Program-made: the position numbers and the translations under genes
Shown: piece by piece, positions 1-20,714 of the stretch
Layout: the number at the start of each line of letters is the position of its first letter
Position numbering within the stretch: the stretch's first letter is position 1
Notes under the pieces: model-generated
Database searches by the model: none
What the model was told of the DNA's origin: nothing
What the model saw: the letters and a program-made list of their open reading frames with translations, nothing else
IMG/VR virus record: IMGVR_UViG_3300021142_001129
Coordinates: 1 to 49,024 of that record
Length of the DNA: 49,024 nt
Reading direction: 5' to 3' (one strand)
DNA from: a virus

Positions 1-8
1 TTAGGAAG

Positions 9-527
9 ATGACTCCAGAACAGAAATTAAAATTAGCCAAAAAAGGAGAAGATGCTGTAGAAGAATACATCTACAACATGGCTGTTAAGCACAATATGTT
101 AATAGATTATGACGCAGATGATGATGCCAATCGACACAAATTTGCAGAAGAAGATATTGCAGAATGCCAAGGATACTTACCTGAAATATTCCACGATCCT
201 GCTATCGACAGTTGGGTAATGGTATTAACAGACGGCAAGCCTATCCCTGAACCCCGCAAACGTAAACCAAAAGATTTAGGTCCTTTTACTGTTAAAATTA
301 ATCAAATAGCTGATACTCACGACGAGAACGGTAGAGTTGTAGGCAGCGGATTGAGTAATCGAACTTGGAAACCAGTTAAACAATTCCAGACTAGACCTGA
401 AGCAGAAGCCTACGCAAAACATCTAATTGCCAAATACCCAACACATTATATTGGTGTTACTAATGGCACTGACACTCATAACTTCAATGTTACTTACATA
501 CATAGCCCGCCTGATACAAGAAACTAA
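9..527 (+). CDS. hypothetical protein, 172 aa (possibly 5'-truncated by the window edge)
   Basis: I do not recognise this protein. It is a soluble, mixed-charge protein with no signal peptide or membrane segment. An acidic stretch lies at about residues 38-52 and a basic proline-containing patch (PEPRKRKPKD) near residues 80-90. The first ATG in the window is at 9. The AGGA at 3-6 is too close to it to be a good ribosome binding site, and the frame is open to the left edge, so the true start could lie outside the window. Its stop overlaps the 3' end of the convergent zinc-ribbon gene by four bases. The coding call rests on length and tight packing only. Confidence 0.6.
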   Translation: MTPEQKLKLAKKGEDAVEEYIYNMAVKHNMLIDYDADDDANRHKFAEEDIAECQGYLPEIFHDPAIDSWVMVLTDGKPIPEPRKRKPKDLGPFTVKINQIADTHDENGRVVGSGLSNRTWKPVKQFQTRPEAEAYAKHLIAKYPTHYIGVTNGTDTHNFNVTYIHSPPDTRN

Positions 528-811
528 AGCTGGTCTATCGTCTTAAGACTGCTTACTGGCATGTCCCAGACTCGACGTGCTTCAACTCCTTTTTCCTGCG
601 CAAACTTTTTAGCATCACAATTTCCGCACACGTGATAAACTGAATCTGTTATTCTTCTCGGGTCCATGTCGCCTTTATCACGCTGAAAAATACCTTGGCA
701 ACAATCACATCTTATAACCAATACGGTTTTTTTACGACTATAGGTATGAGTACGTCCGCGACTGCTAGTGCGTACATAGTGGTTTTCTCTAAATTCAGTA
801 CCTAGTATCAT
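524..811 (-). CDS. small zinc-ribbon protein, 95 aa
   Basis: One of only two clear minus-strand genes here. The centre of the protein carries two cysteine pairs, CDCC near residue 35 and CGNC near residue 62, spaced like a zinc ribbon, with basic residues around them. Such small zinc ribbons in phages usually bind nucleic acid or a partner protein; the exact role cannot be read. It converges on the first gene with a 4-bp overlap and diverges from the IscA-like gene. A TATAAT hexamer on the minus strand (835 to 830) lies just upstream, but I see no good -35 box and no clear Shine-Dalgarno before the ATG, so its start is less sure than others. Confidence 0.6.
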   Translation of the reverse strand: MILGTEFRENHYVRTSSRGRTHTYSRKKTVLVIRCDCCQGIFQRDKGDMDPRRITDSVYHVCGNCDAKKFAQEKGVEARRVWDMPVSSLKTIDQL

Positions 812-845
812 AGTATTATTTACATTAAGATTATAAAATGGTATT

Positions 846-853
846 GATAAATA
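846..853 (+). promoter_or_regulatory. late-promoter-like GATAAATA
   Basis: GATAAATA matches the T4 late promoter element TATAAATA at seven of eight bases. It lies 20 bases before the GTG start of the IscA-like gene and could drive that gene plus the giant structural gene that follows. The same element recurs before several other genes in this window. Confidence 0.4.
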
Positions 854-873
854 TCATATCGAGGGCCTAACAC

Positions 874-1197
874 GTGATTACAATTACAGAATCAGCAAAA
901 ATAAAGATCAAAGATCTACTTCTTGAAGAAAATAATCCCCAACTAGCACTACGTACATTCGTACAAGGCGGAGGCTGTAGCGGTTTCAGCTACGGATTTA
1001 CATTTGATGAAGTAAAGAACGAAGACGATTTTGAAATTCCTTTAGACGAATACAAGGTACTAGTAGATAGCATGAGCATGCAATATCTAGCAGGTGCTGA
1101 AATAGATTATAAAGAAGACCTAATGGGTAGCAGTTTTAGCATAAAGAACCCAAACGCAACAACAACCTGCGGCTGCGGTAGCAGTTTTGGAGTATAA
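874..1197 (+). CDS. A-type iron-sulfur cluster carrier (IscA/ErpA/HesB family)
   Basis: This 107-aa protein has the full length of the A-type carrier family, which receives Fe-S clusters and passes them to apo-proteins in the cytoplasm. The three ligand cysteines are present: C35 in GGGCSGFSY and C99/C101 in the C-terminal [10 protein letters not shown]. It starts at GTG, preceded by GAGGG at 861-865 at good spacing; no ATG fits the family N-terminus. It sits six bases upstream of the giant structural gene and may share its transcript. HesB-like genes occur in T4-like cyanophages, where they are taken as host-metabolism genes. Here it may support host or phage Fe-S enzymes during infection; the client is unknown. 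Confidence 0.9.
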   Translation: MITITESAKIKIKDLLLEENNPQLALRTFVQGGGCSGFSYGFTFDEVKNEDDFEIPLDEYKVLVDSMSMQYLAGAEIDYKEDLMGSSFSIKNPNATTTCGCGSSFGV

Positions 1198-12368
<11,171 letters not shown>

Positions 12369-12369
<1 letters not shown>

Positions 12370-14423
12370 TGACACAGCAAACTATAAACATTGGTTCAAG
12401 CGCGAACGATCGTTCAGGCGATCCCCTACGCACAGCATTCAGTAAAGTTAATGCAAACTTTAGCGAACTGTATGCGGCAATGGGTGCAGACGTGCAAATA
12501 CCAGTTCAAACTGGTAATAGCGGCAAGTATCTTACTACAAGCGGTTCTGCCCTTAGTTGGAGTAATGTTAGTCAGTTGGTTAACAGTACCTACAGCCTAA
12601 CATTAGGCAGTGATGGTACATTAAATTTACCTCAAGCACCGTCAGCAGGAGCGGCTGTAATACAACCTTCAAGTACAACTTATGGTATTAAACTTGTAGC
12701 TAATAATAACATATGGACTCTTGGTACTAATGGTAGTTTAACATTTCCAGATACTAGCGTACAAACAACGGCGTGGTTAGGCTACGTTAATCAGGTCAAC
12801 AGTCCGGGTGGTTCTATGTATACTCCACTTACTGTAAACAGTGATCACACTGTATCATTGCCTATATCTAACAGCCAAAATTTTACCAGCATTATCGACG
12901 GAAGCGACAACAGTCAGCTGACCATAGCCAAATTTTCAGGATCATACAACCGTAATAATCAAGGAGGAGTACAAAGTTCTTCTGTGGCAAGTAGTGCTAT
13001 CAATTTGTTTAGAGACGGACACATTACCCTTACTACCAACGATGGTAATACTCCAGTTCCTGCTTTCACTACTTATACTTTTAGCAACACAGGAAATTTC
13101 ACAGTTCCTACTTCTATAACATTTAGTGGCGATAGTAGTGTACAAACAACGGCGTGGACTGGTATATTGCCTAGCCCAACTTATAGTGGAAGCAATAGTA
13201 TAGGCAATGTAACTCCTGCTCCGTTAAATCTAAACAATACCGGCAGTGCTGGACAGATTAAAACACAGCTTACTTTAATTAATACTGCGGGCGGTGGTAA
13301 TACTGGTAGTGCTATTGATTTTTATACTTATACTGGTCAAGGCAATGGTGTGCCTGGTGCTAGACTTCAATCTATAGATAATAATAATTATAGTGCTAAT
13401 TTTAGTATAGCACTGAAAGGTGTAGGCAATGCTGGTAATAATACTCTTACAACTAAGTGGACATTTGGCGCCGACGCTAGCTTAACTTTTCCTGACACTA
13501 GTGTACAAACTACCGCTTATACGGCAACCGCAGTTGAAGGATTGTTTAGTGTAACAACAAATTCAGCTAGTGGTAGCGGAGCATTGAGTTATTCAAACGG
13601 CGTGTTTTCATTCACACCGCCAGTTATTCCTACAGTGCCTACATATACTGTATCTACTGGTAGTGCCAGTGGCGGAGGTAGTTTAAGCCTGAGCGGAACA
13701 ACATTTACTTTTGCTCCAGCAAGTATTCCAACATACACAATATCTACTGCGGCGGCAAGTGGTGTTGGTAGTTTAAGTCTAAGTGGTACAGTATTTACAT
13801 TTACACCTGCCGCAACAGTAACCGCTAGTACAATAACTGGTACATCATTAAACAATACTGTGGTAACATTTGCATCAACAACTACAACACAAACTGTAAG
13901 TATTGCAGGCGGTGCAACAGCTAACGCACAAACTAATACAATACAGATTGGTAACGGTGGTGTTGCTGGTTCAACAACTGCTATTACCATCGGTAGTGCA
14001 AGTGGTACTAGTACAACTCAGTTCAACGGTTCTAGTACTTTTGCTAGCGCAGTTAATTTTAACGGAGCATTGAAAAGTGGTGGCGGTGCTACTAACATTA
14101 CATTGACCAACAACGGTCCAACTATGAATGGTACTACAACAATGGGTATAGTTGCTACAGCACAGACAGCTGGAACCATTGCTAGTGCCGCTACGATTGC
14201 TCCTACAAACCCAATCACATTTATATCAGGAACAGTACAAATTACAACAATTACAGCACCAAGTGGTATTACAACTTATGGCGGACAAATTACATTAATT
14301 CCAACTGGTGCATTTACTACTGGAACCAGCGGAAATATTGCTCTAGCAACTACAGCAGTTGTTAACAAAGCCTTAATTATGACCTATGATGCTGGTACAA
14401 CTAAATGGTATCCTAGCTATTAA
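12369..14423 (+). CDS. tail-fibre-like structural protein, 684 aa
   Basis: The N-terminus (NIGSSANDRSGDPLRTAFSK) is clearly homologous to that of the preceding giant protein and of the next gene, which suggests a common docking domain with variable distal parts. The remainder is Ser/Thr/Gly-rich, predicted beta structure, without membrane segments. It has two internal repeat families: three copies of a TFPDTSVQTTAW peptide (residues about 125-385) and three copies of a roughly 33-residue SLSLSGTxFTF unit (residues about 393-480). The ATG overlaps the stop of the giant gene (TAATG), so translation is probably coupled. It is likely a fibre or fibre-associated virion protein; receptor binding is an inference from type and position. 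Confidence 0.75.
12741..13520 (+). repeat. three copies of an SVQTTAW-encoding repeat
   Basis: Copies lie at 12741-12776, 13119-13157 and 13485-13520, each encoding TF(P/S)(D/G)xSVQTTA(W/Y). The first two share a long identical DNA core around GTACAAACAACGGCGTGG. They may be hinge or trimer-strand positions in the fibre, and could serve as recombination points. Confidence 0.7.
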
Positions 14424-14429
14424 TAAATA
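14422..14429 (+). promoter_or_regulatory. late-promoter-like AATAAATA
   Basis: AATAAATA overlaps the stop codon of the upstream fibre gene and lies 18 bases before the next start codon. It resembles the T4 late element TATAAATA and fits late expression of structural genes. Confidence 0.35.
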
Positions 14430-14447
14430 TTAAAAGAGATTAACAAA

Positions 14448-16244
14448 ATGACTATACAAACAATTAACTTAGGTAGCTACGCAAATGATGGATCTGGCGA
14501 TGATCTGCGCACTGCTTTTACCAAAGTCAACAGTAATTTTTCTTTCTTAAATGCAACAGCGGCCATTGCAAGCGGTACAAATTTAGGAGCAGGTGCAGGT
14601 GTATTTGCTGACAAGAATGGCACAAACTTAGAATTTAAAAGTTTAACCAGTACCGGAAACAGTGTTGCAATTACTTCTACGGCGTCAACAATTGACTTAG
14701 AAGCTGTAACTACATTATCTAGCGACCTTGTACCTACACTAGGTGGAGATTTAAATCTAAACGGATACTATACCTACGGTGGCGACTCACAAACTACAGT
14801 TTACGGACACAGTGTTCCAGCTAATACTGTATTAAATTCATTACTAATCGAAAGTAATAATCTAAATGTAGACATGGGAAGTATGTTAAGTCCCACAGGT
14901 TATCAAAATAATTATCGAGGATACACATTTGATTGGGGTATGTTTTCAGATAACCCTATCAACAATCAATTAAATTTTGGATCATTCACTGATCACCTAT
15001 CGGGCGGTATTGGACAGTTGACTCTAGCTGGCAATTTAACAACTATTGGTGCAAATAATCTAACATTAACAACTACAGCTAACACTAACTTAACATTGCC
15101 AACTAGCGGTACGCTAACTACTACAGCTAACAATCTTAGTGCATTTGCTGCCACCACTAGCGCACAATTAGCCTCAGTAATAAGTGATAAAACTGGAAGC
15201 GGATACGCTGTTTTTTCATCAAGTCCTGTTCTAAGTGGAACTGTAAGCGCCGGCAGTATCAGTGCCAGTGGTACAATAAATGTTACTGGCTTAATAACTG
15301 CTAATGGCGGTATAAATGTAACTGGTACTTTATCTGCGACCAGTCCAAGTTTTGCAACTAGTGTTACTACACCTAGTACATCATTTAATCTGTACAATAC
15401 AACAGCAACTACTATTAATGCTTTCCAAGCCGCAACAACAATTAGTATAGGTGCAAGCACTGGTACAACAACAATCAACAACAATCTAGCTATTACCGGC
15501 ACTAGCACTTTAAGTAATACATTATTTTTTAGTAGTCAAACTGTAAGTGCGGCAGGAACTAATCAAGGAACAGCTACAGCAGTTACAGCAGATAATGTAT
15601 TTGTTACAGGCGGTACAGGTGGTATTATATTACCATCAGCTACCAGTGGTCGTGAAATATCAATTACTAATAATACAGCAAGTTCAATCAACGTTTATCC
15701 TGCAAGCGGTCATACAATTGAAAATAGTGCTGCCAACGTGGCAACAAGTTTACCAGCGTATGCTACACTTGGACTTATTGCTAAATCAGGCACTAACTGG
15801 TGGACTAGTCAACCAGTATATGCTGCCGGTACAGGAGTTAGTATTACACAAGCAGCCAATGGTACTGTTACTTGGAGTATTGGTCAAGCGGTTAGCACAA
15901 CCAGCAATGTAACATTTGCTAACGTAGCAACTACTGGATTAACATTACGCAATGTTAACTTTATTCCTGTTGCTAGCACAGCAACCTATGCCTTAAGTAC
16001 TACAACCAGTTATAATGTATTAGTAGTAAGCACTACAGGATTAACTGTAACGGTAACTATGCCTCCAAGTCCGGTTGATCAACAATTATGTTCATTTACC
16101 ATTGCATCTAACACCGTATCAACACTTAACATGACCGCTGGCCCTACAGTTATACCTCCATTTACAGGTACTGCTAACGTAACATCAGGTACAGTATATC
16201 AGTATGTATACCGCGCAAGCACAACTACATGGTATAGAAACTAA
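14448..16244 (+). CDS. tail-fibre-like structural protein, 598 aa
   Basis: Third gene with the shared N-terminal docking-like domain (NLGSYANDGSGDDLRTAFTK). The middle is a long Thr/Ser/Asn-rich beta region with many short alternating repeats (TLTTTANNLSA, GTINVTGLIT and similar). The C-terminal 150 residues look globular (SGREISITNNTASSINVYPA and onward) with a beta-rich end, as expected for a distal or capping domain. A 24-base gap containing a late-promoter-like motif separates it from the gene before. Virion adhesin is the likely role; receptor and exact location are unknown. Confidence 0.7.
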   Translation: MTIQTINLGSYANDGSGDDLRTAFTKVNSNFSFLNATAAIASGTNLGAGAGVFADKNGTNLEFKSLTSTGNSVAITSTASTIDLEAVTTLSSDLVPTLGGDLNLNGYYTYGGDSQTTVYGHSVPANTVLNSLLIESNNLNVDMGSMLSPTGYQNNYRGYTFDWGMFSDNPINNQLNFGSFTDHLSGGIGQLTLAGNLTTIGANNLTLTTTANTNLTLPTSGTLTTTANNLSAFAATTSAQLASVISDKTGSGYAVFSSSPVLSGTVSAGSISASGTINVTGLITANGGINVTGTLSATSPSFATSVTTPSTSFNLYNTTATTINAFQAATTISIGASTGTTTINNNLAITGTSTLSNTLFFSSQTVSAAGTNQGTATAVTADNVFVTGGTGGIILPSATSGREISITNNTASSINVYPASGHTIENSAANVATSLPAYATLGLIAKSGTNWWTSQPVYAAGTGVSITQAANGTVTWSIGQAVSTTSNVTFANVATTGLTLRNVNFIPVASTATYALSTTTSYNVLVVSTTGLTVTVTMPPSPVDQQLCSFTIASNTVSTLNMTAGPTVIPPFTGTANVTSGTVYQYVYRASTTTWYRN

Positions 16245-16263
16245 TGCCATTGGAGCATAACTA

Positions 16264-18849
16264 ATGTCATTAAACATTTGGACTCAACCCTCAGGTTACA
16301 GTTTTGGAACTTTTACAGAAGCTGTTAGTTTAAATCAGTCATTACCGGTTAGTTCATCTGCTGGAATTACATTTGCTGTTATTAGTGGAAAACTACCACC
16401 AGGTCTAAGAATTTCCAATGCGGCAATTATAGATAGTCCAGAAATTATTTCAAACACTACTACATACAATTTTTGTATACGAGCATCTGATGCTCATGGC
16501 AATATTAGTGATCGAACTTTTAGCATGACCATACAGGCCACTAATGTTCCTACATTTATAACTCCAGCCGGCGAGATTCAATTTGGTCAGCAGTTATATG
16601 CTCTCGATCAAACTTATGTAAATTATCAAATAGAAGCATTTGATCTTGCTACAGCCGCTGGACAAAAATTAACCTATTATATACAATCGGGCGACGGCGA
16701 ACTACCTCCAGGGTTGACTTTAAGTGACAGCGGAGTTATCAGCGGATTTATTACACCAACTCTACGTGTAAGCGTAGCAGATGGAAGTGGTACCTATGAT
16801 GAAACATTCTATGACGCAGTAGCATATGACTTTGCCAGTTTACCTAGCAATGGTTATGATAGTTATATCTATGATAATGTATTTTATGACTATAGCCTAG
16901 CACAAACTAGACCAACTAGTCTAAGTCGTAATTTTCAATTTAGAGTTACACTTACAGATGGCAGCTTGTATGCCCAACGAACATTTAGAATATTTGTCAT
17001 CGGCGACGATACGTTTAGGGCCGACAGTACTACACTAGACAGTGTAGCTGGTATATTTACAGCTGACAGCACCTATTTACGTCAGCCTGCATTTAAGACT
17101 GCTAGTAATTTAGGCACATATCGAGCTAATAACTATATTACTATACCTATTGAGTTATACGATAATAGCTCAATTATTCTTAGATTAGAAACTACCAACG
17201 AAGAAATTTTTGCTAATACACATCAATATCTAGTATCTGACAATACTGTTGGCAGTACAAATCTCACAATTACAGGGGCGACTGGTACACCGTTAGTTGG
17301 ACACTATCTGACTTTTGATAATTGGTATAGTCAAGCTGATGGGACAGTCTATAGAATTACTGCGGTTACAAGACTAAGTTCGGGCAGTTACAGATTAACA
17401 CTAGCTAGTCCCCTCGATTTAACATTACCAGATAACGTAGGTTTTTATATCGGTACACTGAGTGTTCTTCCTCCTGGATTAAATTTTGATATCAATACTG
17501 GTAACTTGTACGGAACTGCTCCGTACCAACCTGCAATTTCTAAAAATTATACATTTACTATAACTGGTAGTCGATTTGGTAATAACCCTGGAGATACTAT
17601 TAGTTCTAGTAGAACATTTACTATTAGCTTGATTGGCGAAATTGACAGCGTTATTAATTTTACATCTAACAGTAAATTAGGTACATTGTCAGCAAACTAT
17701 AACAGCACATTAAAAATATCTGCTACTAGTACAATACCTAATGCATCAGTGATCTACACACAAGTAGGAGGAAAGTTACCTCCTGGGATTACTCTAAATC
17801 TCGACGGAGAACTTATTGGTCAAGTTCCTCAATATAGTTCTTCTAAAGGTCCAGGACTAATTACATTCAATAGTGGTACTACAACTTTCGATGGTGGTAC
17901 TACGACCTTTGACCGTAGCTATACATTCACAGTACAAGCACAAGATCAATATGGATATAGTGCTACAACTAAAACATTTACTGTTAAAATAATAACACCT
18001 AATACCTACGGATACAGTAATATTCGTGTCAAACCATATTTAAACTCTACTCAAAGATCTGCATGGCAACAATTCATTAACGATAATACTATCTTTACTC
18101 CAGGATCAATTTATAGAACCAATGATCCTAATTTTGGAATACAAAGTAATCTAAGTATGATTGTTTATGCTGGAATACAAACTGAAGTAGCCGCTGCCTA
18201 CATAGGTGCTATTGGCCTAAATCATAAAAAGAAAAGATTTGCATGGGGTGATATAAAAACCGCAGTTGCTATAGATCCCGACACTAATGCATCAGTGTAT
18301 GAAGTCGTGTATGTTGAACTAGTAGATCTTCAAGAACCCGGTGGCAAACATTTACCTTTAGAACTGTTCTTATCTTCACAAGGTCTTAGCAGTGACAATA
18401 TAAGTGCAGACAGTAGTACTAATTTTTGGTCAACTAGTCTTAGTGATTTAGGTGCCACTGCACCCTACAATGATCGTCCACATCCTATAGTAACTGTTGA
18501 CAGTACCGGATATCAAGTTAGTAATCCACACCCCGGAAGCTATTTTCCAAACAGTATTTCTAATTGGCAAAATCGACTAGGAGCACTTGGAGCTTCTGAA
18601 CGCAACTACTTGCCGTTATGGATGCGCAGTATACAGCCCGGAACAAAATCTCAAATAGGATTCGTACCAGCAGTACCGCTATGCTATTGCCAAATTGGTG
18701 CATCTAAAACCATAGTAGCCAACATTGTTAATAGTAAATTTGATTTTAAACAGCTTGATTACACCGTAGATCGTTATACAATAGATTCTGTGACCGGTTA
18801 CGCAAGCGATAAATACCTTGTATTTAGAAACGATAGGATAACCGTATGA
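16264..18849 (+). CDS. structural protein with four putative Ig-like (He_PIG) domains, 861 aa
   Basis: Four copies of the hallmark LPPGL(x)aspartate/asparagine motif of He_PIG-type Ig-like domains are visible: GKLPPGLRIS at 42-51, GELPPGLTL near 145, SVLPPGLNF near 401 and GKLPPGITL near 503. Each is followed by a xGxITGxP-like strand (for example NLYGTAPYQP). From residue about 585 a different globular domain runs to the end. Ig-like domains on phage virions are generally taken to bind carbohydrate surfaces weakly or to brace structures. It sits within the fibre cluster and couples by ATGA overlap to the next gene. It lacks the shared docking N-terminus of its neighbours, so it may attach differently. 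Confidence 0.7.
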   Translation: MSLNIWTQPSGYSFGTFTEAVSLNQSLPVSSSAGITFAVISGKLPPGLRISNAAIIDSPEIISNTTTYNFCIRASDAHGNISDRTFSMTIQATNVPTFITPAGEIQFGQQLYALDQTYVNYQIEAFDLATAAGQKLTYYIQSGDGELPPGLTLSDSGVISGFITPTLRVSVADGSGTYDETFYDAVAYDFASLPSNGYDSYIYDNVFYDYSLAQTRPTSLSRNFQFRVTLTDGSLYAQRTFRIFVIGDDTFRADSTTLDSVAGIFTADSTYLRQPAFKTASNLGTYRANNYITIPIELYDNSSIILRLETTNEEIFANTHQYLVSDNTVGSTNLTITGATGTPLVGHYLTFDNWYSQADGTVYRITAVTRLSSGSYRLTLASPLDLTLPDNVGFYIGTLSVLPPGLNFDINTGNLYGTAPYQPAISKNYTFTITGSRFGNNPGDTISSSRTFTISLIGEIDSVINFTSNSKLGTLSANYNSTLKISATSTIPNASVIYTQVGGKLPPGITLNLDGELIGQVPQYSSSKGPGLITFNSGTTTFDGGTTTFDRSYTFTVQAQDQYGYSATTKTFTVKIITPNTYGYSNIRVKPYLNSTQRSAWQQFINDNTIFTPGSIYRTNDPNFGIQSNLSMIVYAGIQTEVAAAYIGAIGLNHKKKRFAWGDIKTAVAIDPDTNASVYEVVYVELVDLQEPGGKHLPLELFLSSQGLSSDNISADSSTNFWSTSLSDLGATAPYNDRPHPIVTVDSTGYQVSNPHPGSYFPNSISNWQNRLGALGASERNYLPLWMRSIQPGTKSQIGFVPAVPLCYCQIGASKTIVANIVNSKFDFKQLDYTVDRYTIDSVTGYASDKYLVFRNDRITV
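18808..18815 (+). promoter_or_regulatory. late-promoter-like GATAAATA inside the upstream gene
   Basis: GATAAATA lies in coding sequence 30 bases before the start at 18846. The wider 15-base string GCAAGCGATAAATAC is identical to that at 31893-31907, which is intergenic and precedes another gene. That makes a promoter role more plausible than chance. Confidence 0.35.
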
Positions 18850-19937
18850 GTAACATAAATTACGCCGCAATTAGCACAACTTACCCTGTAGCAGGGCAAG
18901 ACAACGACAGTCAAGGATTTCGCGATAATTTCACAGCAATATCTGCAGGACTAGCCGAAGCTGCCACAGAAATTTCAGCACTACAGACTAATTCTGTAGT
19001 TGTAGCAAGTTTAACTACAGGTTTACCTGTAGTCAATGATTTGTTACAAAGCACTATAAGCGACGGTACATACAAGACATTCCACGGTGTTTATTTTGAT
19101 GCTGGTACTGTTAGCACTAGTGCAAACATAGATTTAACTAATGGTCCTGTACAAAAGTTCACTCTTAGCGGTACCCCTACACTAACATTTACTAATTGGC
19201 CAGTTGTTGGACAAAGCGGATATGTTAGAGTACATATCGCTAGCGATCAAAATGGTGTTCGTTATCCAATCTTTGCAACTAGTAATAGCGGTACTATTCA
19301 CTATGCTACAGACTTCCCAACAAACCCTATTACTAGCGGTAAAGGATTTACTGTAGGTGGGGAAAGCGTATCAGCAATTAATGTTACAAGTGCAGGAACC
19401 GGTTATACTACACCCACTACTGTTAGTTTTAGCGGAGTTAGTCCTATCACTGGTGGATTCATACCAACTACTAGCATAAGTTATACAGTTGTTTCTGCTA
19501 CAGTAAGCGGAGGATCTGCAGGAACTGGCTATGCAGTAAATGATACTTTAACTATCAACGGATATCCAGGTGTTGTATTAACTGTAGCTAGTGTTACTGG
19601 CGGTAGTACTGGTCCTATTGCTACTGTTAATGTAACCTCAGGCGGTTCATTTACTAGTCCAATGCCGTTGGCATTTGGTACTAGTCCTATAAACAGTGCT
19701 GGGTCAGGAGCAAGAGTTGTATTAGGATTTGGTGTAGGATCTATTAGCCTTACAAATGGCGGCGGTGATGGATACACTACTACTCCTCCAACTGTTACTA
19801 TTGGTTCAAGTACTGGTAGTACTGCTACCGCTACCGCTACATTGACTTCAAATACATCTACCCATATCAAAGTTATCGAAGCTTGGTCTAACAATGCTGG
19901 TACAGATGTGTATGTAAGATACCTTGGTGAATATTAA
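18846..19937 (+). CDS. fibre-like structural protein, 363 aa
   Basis: The N-terminus (NDSQGFRDNFTAISAGLAEA) is a distant version of the RTAFxKVNxNF docking-like domain of the neighbouring fibre genes. Residues about 180-345 contain three GTGYTT-P-T-V-type beta repeats (SAGTGYTTPTTVSF, GTGYAVNDTLTI, GDGYTTTPPTVTI), also present near residue 2670 of the giant protein. The ATG overlaps the preceding stop (ATGA) and its own stop overlaps the next start (TAATG). A virion adhesion or baseplate-proximal protein is the best guess. Confidence 0.65.
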   Translation: MSNINYAAISTTYPVAGQDNDSQGFRDNFTAISAGLAEAATEISALQTNSVVVASLTTGLPVVNDLLQSTISDGTYKTFHGVYFDAGTVSTSANIDLTNGPVQKFTLSGTPTLTFTNWPVVGQSGYVRVHIASDQNGVRYPIFATSNSGTIHYATDFPTNPITSGKGFTVGGESVSAINVTSAGTGYTTPTTVSFSGVSPITGGFIPTTSISYTVVSATVSGGSAGTGYAVNDTLTINGYPGVVLTVASVTGGSTGPIATVNVTSGGSFTSPMPLAFGTSPINSAGSGARVVLGFGVGSISLTNGGGDGYTTTPPTVTIGSSTGSTATATATLTSNTSTHIKVIEAWSNNAGTDVYVRYLGEY

Positions 19938-20167
19938 TGCATCCATTAGCTGAAAATTTATCCGGTTTAAAAGATGCTGAAATAGAATCTAAAATTTCAG
20001 ATCTTACCAAAAAATATTTTTTAGTTCAAAATACCGGAGTGAAGGCTCAAATTGCGTCATTACTTGAAGATTACCGAGCAGAAATGAGCAAACGTCAACA
20101 AGCCGCATGGGAAAAAATGATGGCTAACCGTGATAAAAGTCTTGACAAACTGATCAAAGTCAATTAA
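19937..20167 (+). CDS. small coiled-coil protein, 76 aa
   Basis: Not recognised. It is a short, highly charged, almost wholly helical protein (EIESKISDLTKKYF, then EDYRAEMSKRQQAAWEKMM) with heptad-like hydrophobic spacing and no membrane segment. It is translationally coupled to the fibre-like gene upstream by TAATG. Its position at the end of the structural block suggests an assembly or accessory role, but nothing in the sequence proves this. Confidence 0.6.
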   Translation: MHPLAENLSGLKDAEIESKISDLTKKYFLVQNTGVKAQIASLLEDYRAEMSKRQQAAWEKMMANRDKSLDKLIKVN

Positions 20168-20177
20168 AATATAGGCT

Positions 20178-20687
20178 ATGCGCCTAGATCAATTCGGTAA
20201 TCCTATTTTTAATTCATTAGATATTTTTAAAGCTCTTTATCAGGGCAAGCTGACTAACCTTAAAGATATCACTGTAGACTATACAGATGATATTGAACAG
20301 TTAGAACAAGTCGCTGGATTTACCTTTCAGAGATTTAATGAGCAACTAGATCAAATCAGTATTGAAGATTTTGATTCTGCACTACAAAGCGATTGGTTCA
20401 TGCCCTCTGAATATAGAGACTTTGATGTAGAAGCATGGTGCCTAGATCGTTGTACTACACCTGAGCAAATAAAACGGGTCAAAGACGAAATGGACGCCTA
20501 TAAAGAACGAGGCATGATTCCATTGCTACAATGGACTAAACATTTTGTAGACACATGTAACGAAAACGGCATTGTTTGGGGTGTAGGACGTGGCTCAAGT
20601 GTAGCTAGTTTTGTGCTATTTTTGCTAGGTGTACATCAAATAGATTCAGTCAAATATAATTTAGACTGGCAGGAATTCCTGAGATAA
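20178..20687 (+). CDS. orphan DNA polymerase III alpha-subunit-like fragment, 169 aa
   Basis: Residues about 95-169 match the start of the catalytic region of bacterial replicative polymerase PolC/DnaE: a helix, then WTKHFVDTCNENGIVWGVGR, the GRGS motif at 137-140, then ASFVLFLLGVHQIDSVKYNL and a final EFLR. In full enzymes GRGS lies in the palm and is followed within about 25 residues by the PDxDxDF catalytic aspartates. Here the gene stops just before that point, so catalysis is unlikely. The frame ends in a clean stop and the next gene has its own ribosome binding site, so this looks like a stand-alone protein rather than a recent break. It might bind host polymerase partners or nucleotides; that is speculation. 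Confidence 0.65.
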   Translation: MRLDQFGNPIFNSLDIFKALYQGKLTNLKDITVDYTDDIEQLEQVAGFTFQRFNEQLDQISIEDFDSALQSDWFMPSEYRDFDVEAWCLDRCTTPEQIKRVKDEMDAYKERGMIPLLQWTKHFVDTCNENGIVWGVGRGSSVASFVLFLLGVHQIDSVKYNLDWQEFLR

Positions 20688-20714
20688 GTAGTAGTATAAT
20701 CCAAGGAGATTAAA

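Noticed and set aside
13589-15508. Long minus-strand frames (13589-13990, 14018-14218, 14993-15508) rich in Val/Leu/Ala
   Set aside because: They are antisense to Thr/Ser/Gly-rich fibre genes, whose codons read as hydrophobic residues on the other strand. No ribosome binding site or independent domain is seen.
19529-19894. Minus-strand frame rich in Pro/Val inside the 363-aa fibre-like gene
   Set aside because: Shadow of the repeated Thr/Gly codons on the plus strand; composition explains it.
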